NCBI GenBank assembly: GCA_012031035.1
Contig: JAAUUT010000005.1
Location: 1-64,000 of the forward strand
Source of the DNA: Candidatus Altimarinota bacterium
GTDB lineage: Bacteria; Cyanobacteriota; Cyanobacteriia; Cyanobacteriales; Microcystaceae
Reading direction: 5' to 3'
DNA: 64,000 nt
Each line of letters opens with the position of its first letter. The stretch's first letter is position 1. A program made the translations under genes and the position numbers. Positions 21,031 to 30,955 of this stretch are shown in pieces. Under the pieces are notes generated by a model. The model ran no database searches and was not told where the DNA came from. It saw only the letters and a program-made list of their open reading frames with translations.

Positions 21031-21392
21031 GAGTGTTTTTCCTCAGCGTGAAATAAGGTGAACTTTTTATAAGGATTAATAGATTGAAACCTTGTAGACC
21101 GTTCCAAAAAGGCAATCTTTAACTAGGTTACAGACAAACGAAATAACATTTTGTATTTAGTTTACTGAGTCTGGTAATTAAATTTTTTTTCACTTGTGTC
21201 AGCAGAGTTTGACATAGGTAAGCGATTATAGCGAATTGCGATCGCGACTTCAACAATCGCCTACTCTTTTATTGTAGTCTTTAATCATTCCCGATCCTAG
21301 CTGGCACGCTTGACGATTAAGATAATGAGGTGCAATGCGATCGCCATTGTCAACGTAGAATTTACAGTTAAGCGATCGCCCTTCTGTATAGC
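21031..21392. other. Spacer with possible small-gene fragment
   Basis: This spacer separates the promoter side of acnB from the end of the A2M gene. On the minus strand, bases about 21252-21410 read TEGRSLNCKFYVDNGDRIAP and then HYLNRQACQLGSGMIKDYNK, a protein-like stretch ending in a stop at 21250. It lies downstream of the A2M stop in another frame, has no start of its own, and could be the tail of a lost secreted protein. Three HIP1 octamers also lie here. Confidence 0.3.
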
Positions 21393-24300
21393 TTACTTCT
21401 CTAACACCTCCACAGTAGTAGAAGCAGTACGTCCAAACTCTTCTGGCGCATATTGTAAATGAACTTCCGCACCCGGCCAATCAAATGTACCAGGCGTGAC
21501 GGAACGCACTAAGTAGTGCATACTATATACACCTGCATCCAAGCGATCGCCATAAGCAACGACTTTATCTTTATGAATCTTTTGATAGTTAATATTCCAA
21601 CTGTCTTGTTGTGCTTGGAAATATGAGGTAGAAGTTTGGAAGCTGGTATCGACTGCCTCTAAACCCGCCGGAAGGGGATCGTTGACGATTAAATGGTCGA
21701 TGGGATGGTCGGTTATAATTTCTAATCCGATATCGAATACTTGTCCTGGCGGTAGACTTAATGGTTTTTCGGTAGCATATAAATCGATTTTTTGCAATAC
21801 CTGTGTCTGATTTGCCGGACGAATGTAGCGGATGACTCGCAAACCGTTGATGCGTCCGGGTTGATTCCCTTTGAGGCGGTAGCGATAGGCGGTTAAGTAG
21901 TGTAAATTGCCTTTGCCAGATTTGTTGAGGACGATATCGTGTTGTCCGCGAGGTAGTTTTTCCATCGGGACTTGCAGTTGGTAATTGGGGTTGCGATATC
22001 CATCGAAGCGAACTTTTCCGAGTTGTTTGCTGGCGAGTTTAATCGTTGCATTGTAACTAGGTAAATTTGGTTCTAATTGGCTGTATTCGACTAATGCGGT
22101 TAATGCTTGGGCGTTATCGTAGGTCGTTTGCCAGGTTCCTTCGCGTCGCATTGCTAGGAGTCCTTGTAAGAGGCGGTCTATGGTTTCTGGACTGGCTTTT
22201 TGGGCGATAAATAGACGCAAGGTTTCTGCTTGGGTGGTGGTATTAGAGTTAAACCAGCGCCATTCTTGGGGTAAGTTTACCTTTGCGATACGTCCCGTTT
22301 CGTAGACGGTTTCTTGGATTTCGTTAAATAGGGTTTGTGCTTCGTCTTGCCATTGGGGGAATTGGAAGAGATAGCGGGTTAGTTTGAGTTGGTTGACGCG
22401 ATCGAGTGCATTTCTATTTTCGTAAAGAGAAACGAGAAAATCTGCGCGTTTTTCTCCTAATTCGGCTAATGCCATCAATGCTTCTAGTCGTATTTGTTGC
22501 CGACATACGGTATCGTTACACCAATCTCCTTGACTGGGGTTGGCGATGAGTTTGTTTAAATAGGTTTTGAGACGGTCGATTGTAGCTGAATTTACGGAGA
22601 ATCCAGCTTTTTGTGCTTTGGCAAGACTTTCCGCCGCATAGGGAGTAATTAAAGGATTGGAGGTTTCTGAGGAAGGAATATAGCTAAAACCGCCGTCGCT
22701 TTGTTGGAGTTTTTGTAGGTTTTCGATCGCCATCGTTGCTTCTTGAGCGATGTTAAAGTTGTTGAAGGCGGAATCGTATTTTTGTGAGAGGATTTGTAAG
22801 TTAGCTGCGATCGCGAGTTGACTTGTTGAAGTTTCTAAGAATGGCAACCAATCTCGTTCAAATACTTCTTTTGCGGGTGCAGTAATTTCTGGAATTAAAG
22901 TACTAGCGAGGGAGATTTCTAATCCGCCTGCATTGGGAAGGACATTGTTATCAACTTTCAAAGGAATTTTGACTTGATTTGTGGTTACGCCTGATTCGAT
23001 TGCTTGTTCGGTGATGTCTAATTCTCTAACTTCCAAAGGAACTTCAAACGCATCGCTTTGTCGGTTGTTGAGTTGGGTAAAGAATTGAACTTTTCCTTCT
23101 CCTACTACAGATGCAATCATGGGGAAGCGATATGCTTGGGTTCCCGAAGCTGCATTGGTTCGTAAATTATTCTCACCATCAAACTTGATTTTACTGGTTA
23201 GAATTCCATTAACCGTTAAATTTCCGGTTTGTCCGGTGGTATTAATTACGGATAATCCACCCAAAAAGCGATCGCCCACGCGAGCAAATTGCGGCAAGAT
23301 GGGATTAGTAATGAGGGGTTTAGTCGTTATAAAAGTCGCATCTCCGTTACCAAAATGGAAGTTTCCATCGGTAGCAACTGCCATGACGCGCCAAGTGGTT
23401 AAGTCGTCGGGTAAGGTAAAACTAATATTGGCTTTTCCATTGGTATCGGTAAGGACGGAACCGTTATAGTAAGCTAGTGCTTGGAAGTTGGTACGAATGC
23501 GAGTATTCGCCGCTGCTGCTGAAAGTCCACCGCCATATCCCCATCCTTTTTCTAGGGGAGAAGATTGAGGCGTAAGGACGACATCGGGACGGTTATCGGC
23601 GAAGCGAGTATTGATATTTTGTTCTGCGTAGACGGTTTCAACTAAATTGGGAGGACGATAGCCACTCAGTTGTAAGATGGCTTCATTCACCGCCATAACA
23701 GTAAACTGTCCTTGGATGGGATTGCCTTGGTAATCTTTTAAGGTTAGTTCGACTGTTTCCTGATTTCCTGGTTCTAGTTTGTCTTGCTGGGGGGTTATTT
23801 GTACTTGTAAGTATTTGTCTTCCAAACTGGTTTTAAACGGGACAAATCCGATGCGAACAAGATTTTCGACGCTTCCCGGTTCGATTTGGGAGATGGGTTG
23901 TCCCTGACGGACTAATACTGCTTCTACCGCCGCATTGGGAACCATATCTGGCGTAACTTGGAATTGTATTTTGGGTGCGCCGCCTTGTACTTTTTGGATG
24001 GTACTGTAGAGGGTTTTGTTACGAATGACGGCAAAATATAACTCCGCGTCGGGATAGGGAGATTCGATTAATGCGGTGACGGTTTCTCCAGGTTGATAGG
24101 TTTCGCGATCGAGATGAACTTCGATACGATTATTAGTATAGCGATCGCCCCAACTTACAGCTTCATCTCCCGTTACCCAAATTTGCGTATCGGTGGCACT
24201 GCGATCGCCTTTACTATTGCTAAAGTTGGCATGGATGCGATAGGAACCCGATTCGGAAGGCGTTAAGGAAACCGTTTGCGGTTCGTTTCCCGAATTCACT

Positions 24301-27119
24301 TCTTCTTTCGCGACGGTTTTGTATTCGACTTGATTCTCAGAAGTCGCACTTCCTTCTTGTAGTTGGGTAACGCTACTATAATCCATCTGTTGTAATTCGA
24401 CTCGCACTCGTTGACCCGTTACGACTTGTCCTGATGGATTGGTTACGATGACTTTAATGGGGAAAGCTTGTCCTGCTTGCGCGACAAAATCGTTTTGCAA
24501 TCCAATTAAATATTGACTCGGAAAAGCATTAAAGGTTTTGACATCGGAAACGGATAGATTTGATACATCAGAAACCAATGCTTCAACGCGATAAGTCATG
24601 GGATAGGGTAAATCGTCTGCAACTGCAACGACTTCGCGATTCTTACCCGATGCGTCTAGGACTTGGTTTCCTTGTCGTACATCGCTGGGAACTTCTGGGG
24701 GTTCTTCTGGCCAAAACCACTGACGACCAAAGGCAAATTTCTCCCATCCTTTAGGAATGAATTCTGCTTTCTGGCGAGTGACGTAATATTGTACGTTGGC
24801 GCTTTGTACGGGAGAACCAAAGAGATAGTTACTTTCGGTATTGATACCAACTTTCTCGTTAAGGGTGGCAAACTCCTTATCGAGAGTGAGATTTACTTTA
24901 AAGTTTGGGGGTTTAAACTCAGCAACGCGGAAATTCCCATAAAATTCTACTTCATTTTTTCTTTCGGCACGGATGGCATATTCACCCAACGGTCTATCTT
25001 TATCCAAATCCAATTCCAAAGAAAACGTCCCGAATTCATTCGTCACTTGAGTGCCTAAATCGGTGTTTTTACCATTAGGATCGATTAGGGTTACTTGATA
25101 GGAAGTATTCTTATTTTGTTTTAACTCGCCATTCTGTAAGTAATAAGCGACTCCAGTAAACCAAGCTTTTTCTCCTGGTTGATATAATTGCCTGTCCGAA
25201 AAAATGGTTCCTCTCGTTTGCGGTTTTCCATCATCCCATTCCGCATAGATACCATAACCATAATTGCCACTATACTCGTCGGTTTGTGCAAATGCCCAGT
25301 CTTGTCCTTCGCGAACGATTGCTAATAGTTTAGGAGGATTTAAATTCGCAACGCATCGTTTCCAATCTTTACCTTGTAAGATTGTAGTACCCGTCGAATC
25401 GGTAGACGCGATCGCGCAGGGTTCTTGTTTCGTTCTCGATTTCGACTCCAAGCGAGTCTTATATATCTCAACCGTTGCACCCTCAACCGCCGAACCATCG
25501 GAAAGATGATTGACTCTAATTAAACCAGACTCAGGAAACCATTGAGCAAAGACACCCAAATTCGTTAACTGAACCAATCCAAAAAACTTAGGTTCTTGCC
25601 AATTTTCTCGACCATTCTCTACATAACGATTGGTTTTCGCTTGAATCCCATAAGCTAATAATCCAGTTGATGCGCCTATTTTCTCTTTCAGGGGAACGAT
25701 ATTGTCGTAACTCTGATTCTTTTTTCCCCCTGCTTTAAAATTGTCCCAAGTCTTAGCATCTGGTAATAACTGCTGTACGTAGCTATAAGGATATGCAGCA
25801 TCGATATAAACTAAATCGTTAGGTTCTAAAACTTGATAAGCAGCTTGATACTGAGATTTTGGTAAATTAACCGTTGAGACATGAAGTTGTAAATTCGTAT
25901 CTGCTGGGAAGATATTTAACTCGCTGGGTGCCCAAAGATCGGCTGCAACATCTCCGGTATTATATTGTAGGGAAACCGCTTTTCCTAATGTTTGTCCAAA
26001 TTTGTCTTTGAGGTTAGCGCCAACAGTAATTGTATAGTTCGTATTCGGTTCTAACGACCAAGGATTGACGTTTACTATAGGTTCGTTCTCATAAGCTTGT
26101 AAAAGTTTAATCGACTTTTTGGGTGCAGGAGTAATTTTAATATTTTCTAACGCTGATTCGGCGACCAAACCATTATTAAACTTTAGTTGAGGACTTCCTT
26201 TAATAAAACGTCCGTAAGCAGTCCCCCTATCCAAAGCACCATAAAACTCTAGCTTATCAAAAGCCAAGGCTCCATAGGTAGAAACATAACTACTCCATTT
26301 CTTATCGCTTGCTAAATTCCCCCTCACCGGACGCAATCCAGGAGAAAAAGTAATCGTATAACGAGTTGATTTTTTTAATTCTTGTTGAGGTGTAATCTCA
26401 TAATCCCAAATACGCGCCGAAGGATCGAATTTTTCTTGCGGTTGTTCTTCTTCTGATGGGGTTACTTCTTCTTTAAGTGCTACATTAACCCCAACTCCCT
26501 TATCGCTTCCCGTTGGCAAGAATAATAAATGTTCTCGAACTGAATTGAGATCCAACTCTACATTAGAAGTAAAAGTTAAATTAGGTTTCAAATCGATAGG
26601 ATTAGCATCAGAATCCGAAGTTTGAAGGTTTCCAGGTAAATTTGTAATTTCAATCGTTTGTGTATTGAACGTCCAAGCTAAATCTTGTTCTAATTGATGC
26701 TTGCTTAAATCTTTTAATCCAGCTTTAAGCATTACTTGAAAGCGAGTTGCTTTCGGTAAAGCTTCATCCGCTTGAAACCCAACCATACGAGGAGTCAAAA
26801 ACCGAAACTTCCCTGCTACTGGCGGTAAAACTTCAAACTTTTTTAGAAGTTCTTTTTGGTCGTCGCTATCGATTTGTTCGACAGGAATTAAAGGATACTT
26901 AAAGCGAACGCGAATTTGTGCTAAAGCTTCTGATTGTCCGGTAGGACTAATTTGTTCTATCCAATCGGGTAGCTGTGGAAGGGGTAGCGAAGCGATAGAA
27001 GGTAGCGGTTCTACTCCCGATTTCATTTTAATAAATCCACATCCCGCTATTCCTGAGACGAGGATAAAAATTAGTAAAAATTGGATAAAAATCTTAATAA
27101 ATTTTGCGATCGCGTTCAT
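21393..27119 (-). CDS. Alpha-2-macroglobulin-family lipoprotein lacking the thioester motif
   Basis: A very large (1,908 aa) envelope protein of the bacterial A2M family, thought to trap proteases that attack the cell. The N-terminus is a lipoprotein signal with lipobox IAGC and Cys27, so it is likely membrane-anchored in the periplasm. Many beta-sandwich macroglobulin (MG) domains follow; a bait-like segment lies near residues 1150-1210 and the A2M core domain includes PLITNPILPQFARVGDRF. The alpha/alpha toroid (thioester domain) starts near residue 1420. Where CLEQ-type thioester residues are expected the sequence reads LPFLETSTSQ, with no Cys, so covalent trapping should not occur. This is the YfaS/MagD-like, thioester-less class. 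No penicillin-binding protein gene adjoins it, unlike the E. coli YfhM arrangement. The next gene upstream by sequence, ggt, is co-directional. Confidence 0.93.
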   Translation of the reverse strand: MNAIAKFIKIFIQFLLIFILVSGIAGCGFIKMKSGVEPLPSIASLPLPQLPDWIEQISPTGQSEALAQIRVRFKYPLIPVEQIDSDDQKELLKKFEVLPPVAGKFRFLTPRMVGFQADEALPKATRFQVMLKAGLKDLSKHQLEQDLAWTFNTQTIEITNLPGNLQTSDSDANPIDLKPNLTFTSNVELDLNSVREHLLFLPTGSDKGVGVNVALKEEVTPSEEEQPQEKFDPSARIWDYEITPQQELKKSTRYTITFSPGLRPVRGNLASDKKWSSYVSTYGALAFDKLEFYGALDRGTAYGRFIKGSPQLKFNNGLVAESALENIKITPAPKKSIKLLQAYENEPIVNVNPWSLEPNTNYTITVGANLKDKFGQTLGKAVSLQYNTGDVAADLWAPSELNIFPADTNLQLHVSTVNLPKSQYQAAYQVLEPNDLVYIDAAYPYSYVQQLLPDAKTWDNFKAGGKKNQSYDNIVPLKEKIGASTGLLAYGIQAKTNRYVENGRENWQEPKFFGLVQLTNLGVFAQWFPESGLIRVNHLSDGSAVEGATVEIYKTRLESKSRTKQEPCAIASTDSTGTTILQGKDWKRCVANLNPPKLLAIVREGQDWAFAQTDEYSGNYGYGIYAEWDDGKPQTRGTIFSDRQLYQPGEKAWFTGVAYYLQNGELKQNKNTSYQVTLIDPNGKNTDLGTQVTNEFGTFSLELDLDKDRPLGEYAIRAERKNEVEFYGNFRVAEFKPPNFKVNLTLDKEFATLNEKVGINTESNYLFGSPVQSANVQYYVTRQKAEFIPKGWEKFAFGRQWFWPEEPPEVPSDVRQGNQVLDASGKNREVVAVADDLPYPMTYRVEALVSDVSNLSVSDVKTFNAFPSQYLIGLQNDFVAQAGQAFPIKVIVTNPSGQVVTGQRVRVELQQMDYSSVTQLQEGSATSENQVEYKTVAKEEVNSGNEPQTVSLTPSESGSYRIHANFSNSKGDRSATDTQIWVTGDEAVSWGDRYTNNRIEVHLDRETYQPGETVTALIESPYPDAELYFAVIRNKTLYSTIQKVQGGAPKIQFQVTPDMVPNAAVEAVLVRQGQPISQIEPGSVENLVRIGFVPFKTSLEDKYLQVQITPQQDKLEPGNQETVELTLKDYQGNPIQGQFTVMAVNEAILQLSGYRPPNLVETVYAEQNINTRFADNRPDVVLTPQSSPLEKGWGYGGGLSAAAANTRIRTNFQALAYYNGSVLTDTNGKANISFTLPDDLTTWRVMAVATDGNFHFGNGDATFITTKPLITNPILPQFARVGDRFLGGLSVINTTGQTGNLTVNGILTSKIKFDGENNLRTNAASGTQAYRFPMIASVVGEGKVQFFTQLNNRQSDAFEVPLEVRELDITEQAIESGVTTNQVKIPLKVDNNVLPNAGGLEISLASTLIPEITAPAKEVFERDWLPFLETSTSQLAIAANLQILSQKYDSAFNNFNIAQEATMAIENLQKLQQSDGGFSYIPSSETSNPLITPYAAESLAKAQKAGFSVNSATIDRLKTYLNKLIANPSQGDWCNDTVCRQQIRLEALMALAELGEKRADFLVSLYENRNALDRVNQLKLTRYLFQFPQWQDEAQTLFNEIQETVYETGRIAKVNLPQEWRWFNSNTTTQAETLRLFIAQKASPETIDRLLQGLLAMRREGTWQTTYDNAQALTALVEYSQLEPNLPSYNATIKLASKQLGKVRFDGYRNPNYQLQVPMEKLPRGQHDIVLNKSGKGNLHYLTAYRYRLKGNQPGRINGLRVIRYIRPANQTQVLQKIDLYATEKPLSLPPGQVFDIGLEIITDHPIDHLIVNDPLPAGLEAVDTSFQTSTSYFQAQQDSWNINYQKIHKDKVVAYGDRLDAGVYSMHYLVRSVTPGTFDWPGAEVHLQYAPEEFGRTASTTVEVLEK

Positions 27120-27200
27120 TCCCTAGCATCCTCACCGATTATTTCTGTGATAGCCGATGAAAAGGGCGATCGGGGAAATTTCTACAATTCTTAATCAATC

Positions 27201-27228
27201 GTAGGGGAAAATGGCCATTCGCTCTTAC
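27201..27228. repeat. Degenerate copy of the 5737-5764 hairpin repeat
   Basis: The sequence gtaggggaaaatggccattc followed by gctcttac matches the layout of the repeat after por (GTAAGGGCGAAT..ATTCGCCCCTAC) with a few mismatches. It sits in the short spacer between ggt and the A2M gene. Confidence 0.4.
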
Positions 27229-27240
27229 CTATTTATAATT

Positions 27241-29022
27241 TTAAAAACCGATAGCTTTTCCAGCAGATTTACGGCGATCGCTAGCCCCTAAAAAAGAGTT
27301 ATCTTTTAAATTAACTTGAATAGATTCTGCTGCACCCCACGTCAAAAAAGGAGTAACTCGATATCCCTTTTCCCAGAGGTTTTGTACTGTTTTAGAATTC
27401 AGCGCATAAGGTTCGCTAACAACAAAGTTAGGACTTCCTTGATAATGAAGTCGAGGTAAATTTATAGCGCGATCTACTGGCATTCCATAATCGATAATAT
27501 TGGTAATAACTTGTACGACAGTTGTCGGAATTGTCGAACCGCCAGGACTTCCTGTTACTAAGAAAACTCGATCGTCTTTGGTAACAATTGTAGGCGACAT
27601 AGAACTAAGAGGACGTTTTCCGGGTTCAATAATATTGGCTTCTCCTTGTACCAATCCAAATTGGTTAGCTATGTCAGGTTTACTTGTAAAATCATCCATT
27701 TCATTATTGAGGAAAAATCCCGTATCTGAAGCAATTACTCCTGCTCCAAAATTAGAATTAATGGTATAAGTAACTGCAACAGCATTACCATATTTATCCA
27801 CAACCGAATAATGTGTTGTGTTAGTTCCTTCTCGTGAATAATTTTGTTTTATGCTATCTGGAAAAATTGCACGATCGCGATTAATCTTATTCCGAATTTG
27901 CTCGGCATATTGTTCGGAAAGAAGCTTGTCAAGAGGAATTTTAACAAACGCCGGATCGCCTAAATAAGAATTGCGATCCCGATAAGCATATAGCATCGCT
28001 GAAAACATTAAATGTAAACTTTCAACCGAATGAAACCCCAATTTTTTAAGATTATATCCTTCTAAAATATTGAACATTTGACAAACTGTTGTTCCGCCAC
28101 CAGGAGGAGGTGACGAAACAACTTCATAACCTCGATAATTACATCGAATTGGTTTTTGAGTAGCAACTGAATAATTAGCAAAATCTTTTAAACTAAGAAT
28201 GCCTCGATTATCTTGACTGGCACTAACAATTTTTTGAGCGATCGCGCCTTGATAAAAAGCATCTGTTCCTTGAGTAGCGATTAATTTCAGCGTTTGAGCT
28301 AAATCTTTTTGAATTAAGCGATCGCCAACTTCATAAGAATTCTTTCCTCCTTTTAAAAAGATATTAGCAACATTAGCATCCTTAAATTTCTTTTGATTTG
28401 CCTGTAAAATTCGTACATCTCCTGCCTGTAAAATAAATCCTTTTTCTGCCAATGCGATCGCAGGATTTATGACTTGTTGGCGAGACAAAGTTCCATATTT
28501 AGATAAGGCAAAATCGAGTCCTTTTACCGTCCCTGGTACGCCAACCGCGAGATAACTTTTGGTACTAAGTCCGTCAAGAACATTCCCTTTTTTATCGAGA
28601 TACATATTGCGTTTAGCAGCTAAAGGAGCCTTTTCTCGAAAATCGATAAAAACCTCTTTTCCATCCGCTAAATGAATTAACATAAATCCCCCGCCGCCTA
28701 AATTACCGCAACAAGGATCGGTTACAGCGAGTGCATAACCAACTGCTACAGCAGCATCGATCGCATTGCCACCTGCTAATAAGATTTTCACTCCTACTTG
28801 AGATGCTTCGTGTTGAGTGGTGACAACCATGCCATTTTTTGTTGATACAGCAGGAGAAGTGTTATTATTCGGACAAAAATAAGTTCTACAACTCAACCAA
28901 CTGAGAATTTGATATACATAAGTTAAGGATGATAAATACTGCCTGCGATAATAATATCTAGAACTAGAAGAATAAAAATAAGACCAAAGCTTGTTAGTAA
29001 AATAAGGAAAATCTTTTGACAA
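27241..29022 (-). CDS. ggt: Gamma-glutamyltransferase (glutathione hydrolase)
   Basis: An Ntn-hydrolase that cleaves the gamma-glutamyl bond of glutathione and related amides in the periplasm and self-processes into two chains. The conserved core begins near residue 65 (MVVTTQHEASQVGVKILLAG, GNAIDAAVAV). The autoprocessing site and nucleophile Thr lie in GTNTTHYSVVD near residue 400, and substrate-site motifs NEMDDF and GSPGGSTIP are present. The first 60 residues have no signal peptide in this frame. ATG 29039-29037 in another frame encodes MNIRKLCQKIFLILLTSFGL followed by more hydrophobic residues, a typical signal or anchor, and stops near 28935. A one-base indel near there probably separates the export signal from the enzyme, so the TTG start used here is likely an artefact. 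Confidence 0.9.
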   Translation of the reverse strand: MSKDFPYFTNKLWSYFYSSSSRYYYRRQYLSSLTYVYQILSWLSCRTYFCPNNNTSPAVSTKNGMVVTTQHEASQVGVKILLAGGNAIDAAVAVGYALAVTDPCCGNLGGGGFMLIHLADGKEVFIDFREKAPLAAKRNMYLDKKGNVLDGLSTKSYLAVGVPGTVKGLDFALSKYGTLSRQQVINPAIALAEKGFILQAGDVRILQANQKKFKDANVANIFLKGGKNSYEVGDRLIQKDLAQTLKLIATQGTDAFYQGAIAQKIVSASQDNRGILSLKDFANYSVATQKPIRCNYRGYEVVSSPPPGGGTTVCQMFNILEGYNLKKLGFHSVESLHLMFSAMLYAYRDRNSYLGDPAFVKIPLDKLLSEQYAEQIRNKINRDRAIFPDSIKQNYSREGTNTTHYSVVDKYGNAVAVTYTINSNFGAGVIASDTGFFLNNEMDDFTSKPDIANQFGLVQGEANIIEPGKRPLSSMSPTIVTKDDRVFLVTGSPGGSTIPTTVVQVITNIIDYGMPVDRAINLPRLHYQGSPNFVVSEPYALNSKTVQNLWEKGYRVTPFLTWGAAESIQVNLKDNSFLGASDRRKSAGKAIGF

Positions 29023-29366
29023 AGTTTTCGTATATTCATCAAAATTAATAAGAGAATTATTGCTGCGATCGCAATAATTTTTTTATCCTAATTAAGCAAT
29101 AGCAAAATGGACTATAGCAAATTATCAATGTTGTAGTGCGAGCATCTTACTCGCGCGAGCCAAACGGTATGCGAGCGTCTCGCTCGTATTACGGAAAAAT
29201 TGGTGTTTATAATCTGATAGTATCGCCATACAGCAATACTAAAATGAATTATAAAAACTTTTTAGTTTTCTTTAAATTAAAATGGTGGGCAATGCGAAAA
29301 ATTTTATAATTTTTATCAATAGGTTATCTCAAGCATTACCCACCTTAAAAAGACTATAACTATTTA
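29023..29366. other. Spacer with degenerate inverted repeats
   Basis: No gene is seen apart from the misframed ggt leader at 29039. Around 29133-29200 the motifs gtgcgagcatcttactcgcg and gcgagcgtctcgctcg form nested inverted repeats. At 29284-29294 and 29334-29344 a near-perfect 11-bp inverted pair (ggtgggcaatg / cattacccacc) flanks a 39-base AT-rich loop, just downstream of the flavoprotein gene end on the minus strand, so it could act as its terminator. Confidence 0.45.
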
Positions 29367-29957
29367 TTACTTATTCCAACGCTGAGTAGCTTCGGCAAGG
29401 CGCTGTCCAAATCTCTCTGCTGTAAGGCGATCGCCTGGGTCGATCGTTGCTTCTTTAGCGCTCATATCAAGGGGACTTTGACCCATAACGCCTAAAAATC
29501 CTCCTAAGCGATTTACGCCATCGTCCTTACCAAACAAAAAGCTTTGTAAATCGCCAAGATTTACCCAAATCATCCCATGCTGAGCCGCATTTGTTGCCAA
29601 ATATAAAAGCGTTCCTTGCTTGTCGCCGCTTGGAGAGCTAGAGTGCGTAAAGCCACCTGCAATTTTATCTTTCCAACCGTGTTTGAACCAAACCGAGCTA
29701 GCTGCATCGACAAATGCCTTAAACTGAGCAGCAGCACCGCCCATATAGGTTGGCGTACCAAACGCGATCGCATCAGCTTGGTTAAGCTTCTCTATCATTG
29801 CATCGTCTTTCCAGCGACCGTTAACAATTTGCTCTCCAACAATGCGCAATAACTCGACTTTTGTCCCAGAAACTTTACTCGCTCCCTCTGCGACTGCTTG
29901 TGCCATCAAATGAGTATGACCGGAACCGGAAAAATAAATAATTGCAACAGTTGACAT
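29367..29957 (-). CDS. WrbA/flavodoxin-like NAD(P)H:quinone oxidoreductase
   Basis: A 196-residue flavodoxin-fold protein binding FMN. The phosphate loop is YFSGSGHTHLMAQAVAEG at about residues 8-25. The second FMN loop is FGTPTYMGGAAAQFKAFVD, and the third region is FTHSSSPSGDKQGTLLYL. This pattern is that of NAD(P)H:quinone oxidoreductases of the WrbA group, which keep quinones fully reduced and limit oxidative stress. The family is broad, so the exact substrate is uncertain. It starts at ATG 29957 with a long AT-rich upstream region and is probably monocistronic. Confidence 0.85.
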   Translation of the reverse strand: MSTVAIIYFSGSGHTHLMAQAVAEGASKVSGTKVELLRIVGEQIVNGRWKDDAMIEKLNQADAIAFGTPTYMGGAAAQFKAFVDAASSVWFKHGWKDKIAGGFTHSSSPSGDKQGTLLYLATNAAQHGMIWVNLGDLQSFLFGKDDGVNRLGGFLGVMGQSPLDMSAKEATIDPGDRLTAERFGQRLAEATQRWNK

Positions 29958-30519
29958 AGACTTACGATTATCCTTATATTCAACTCAAAAAATGCTAGTA
30001 GGGATCGACTGGAAATGTAAAGTACGCACTTTTAAGTAAGATAGTAACTTCAAGGAAATCCTAGATACTTTTTGACGTTTAAAACAGTATATTCAAAGCA
30101 ATTTTTTCTTAAAAAATCTATCTTTAGCCTCATGGATAAACATTAAAATTAGTGGGTTTTATAAAAATATTTACTAGTTTTTTACCATGACTTATAATGG
30201 CTAAGTAGCTCGATATCGACGAGTAACTTTTTTATTGGCGATCGTTAATAATCAAATCATAAAATTAAATTATTAGGTTTATACAAATAGTAAAACTAAC
30301 TTCAAACCTTTTTAAAATATTCTTGAGAATGATTGACGAGAAGTAAACAGACATTTAATATATAAATCCAGAATCCTCAATTGAGATAGTCAAACTGACG
30401 TTTTAATTTAAGATAAAAATCTTTGAATAAAATCTTAAAAAGATAACCACCAGTAGTCAGCCGCGCTCGCAGTCAAATTTACTTGACCTTAGCTTAAGAA
30501 AAAACCAAGGGAGATGTTC
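29958..30519. other. 560-base AT-rich divergent spacer, no gene seen
   Basis: It separates the divergent flavoprotein gene (minus) from the small orphan gene (plus), so it should hold both promoters. No credible coding frame, tRNA or strong hairpin was found. The length is unusual for this window and could hold a small RNA that cannot be recognised by eye. Confidence 0.35.
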
Positions 30520-30852
30520 ATGTTAAAGCAATTTACTAAGTTAGTGTCAAGGTTTCGTGATGTACCACTAGACTACAAACCCGTTAAATTTGTTTTAAAT
30601 AGCCCAAATGAATTCGAGAATATAGCGGGTATCGAGTATCAAATAACGAAATTTCGCGAGATAGCTGAATATGGATGCTTTAAATACGAACAAGAAGCCG
30701 TAGTTATCTGTAAAGACACAAAAACTAAAGACAATCGCGGATTAACCATTTACCTAACTGAAATGGGTCAGCCATTCGTTTACATCCACATTCGCAATGC
30801 TTTTCCCGTTCGTGGCATCTTCGATCGCCCTACCACAGTTACTATCGTTTAA
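30520..30852 (+). CDS. Small conserved-looking protein of unknown function
   Basis: A 110-residue soluble protein. ATG 30520 is chosen over ATG 30514 because AAGGGAG (30507-30513) is 6 bases from the former and abuts the latter. The protein begins MLKQFTKLVSRFRDVPLDYK, is mixed alpha/beta in appearance and has no membrane segment or recognised motif. Its end VRGIFDRPTTVTIV is hydrophobic and beta-like. The strong ribosome-binding site and clean codon use support a real gene. It is isolated between divergent and convergent neighbours. No function is proposed. Confidence 0.7.
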   Translation: MLKQFTKLVSRFRDVPLDYKPVKFVLNSPNEFENIAGIEYQITKFREIAEYGCFKYEQEAVVICKDTKTKDNRGLTIYLTEMGQPFVYIHIRNAFPVRGIFDRPTTVTIV

Positions 30853-30955
30853 AATTTCTAGAAAATATTCGATTTAATCTTTAGTCAATATTCCCTCATG
30901 TCTTTGCCTAATTCCCTACTTCCCGTCTCTTCGGAGCGTGTTTGGTTACAATCTG

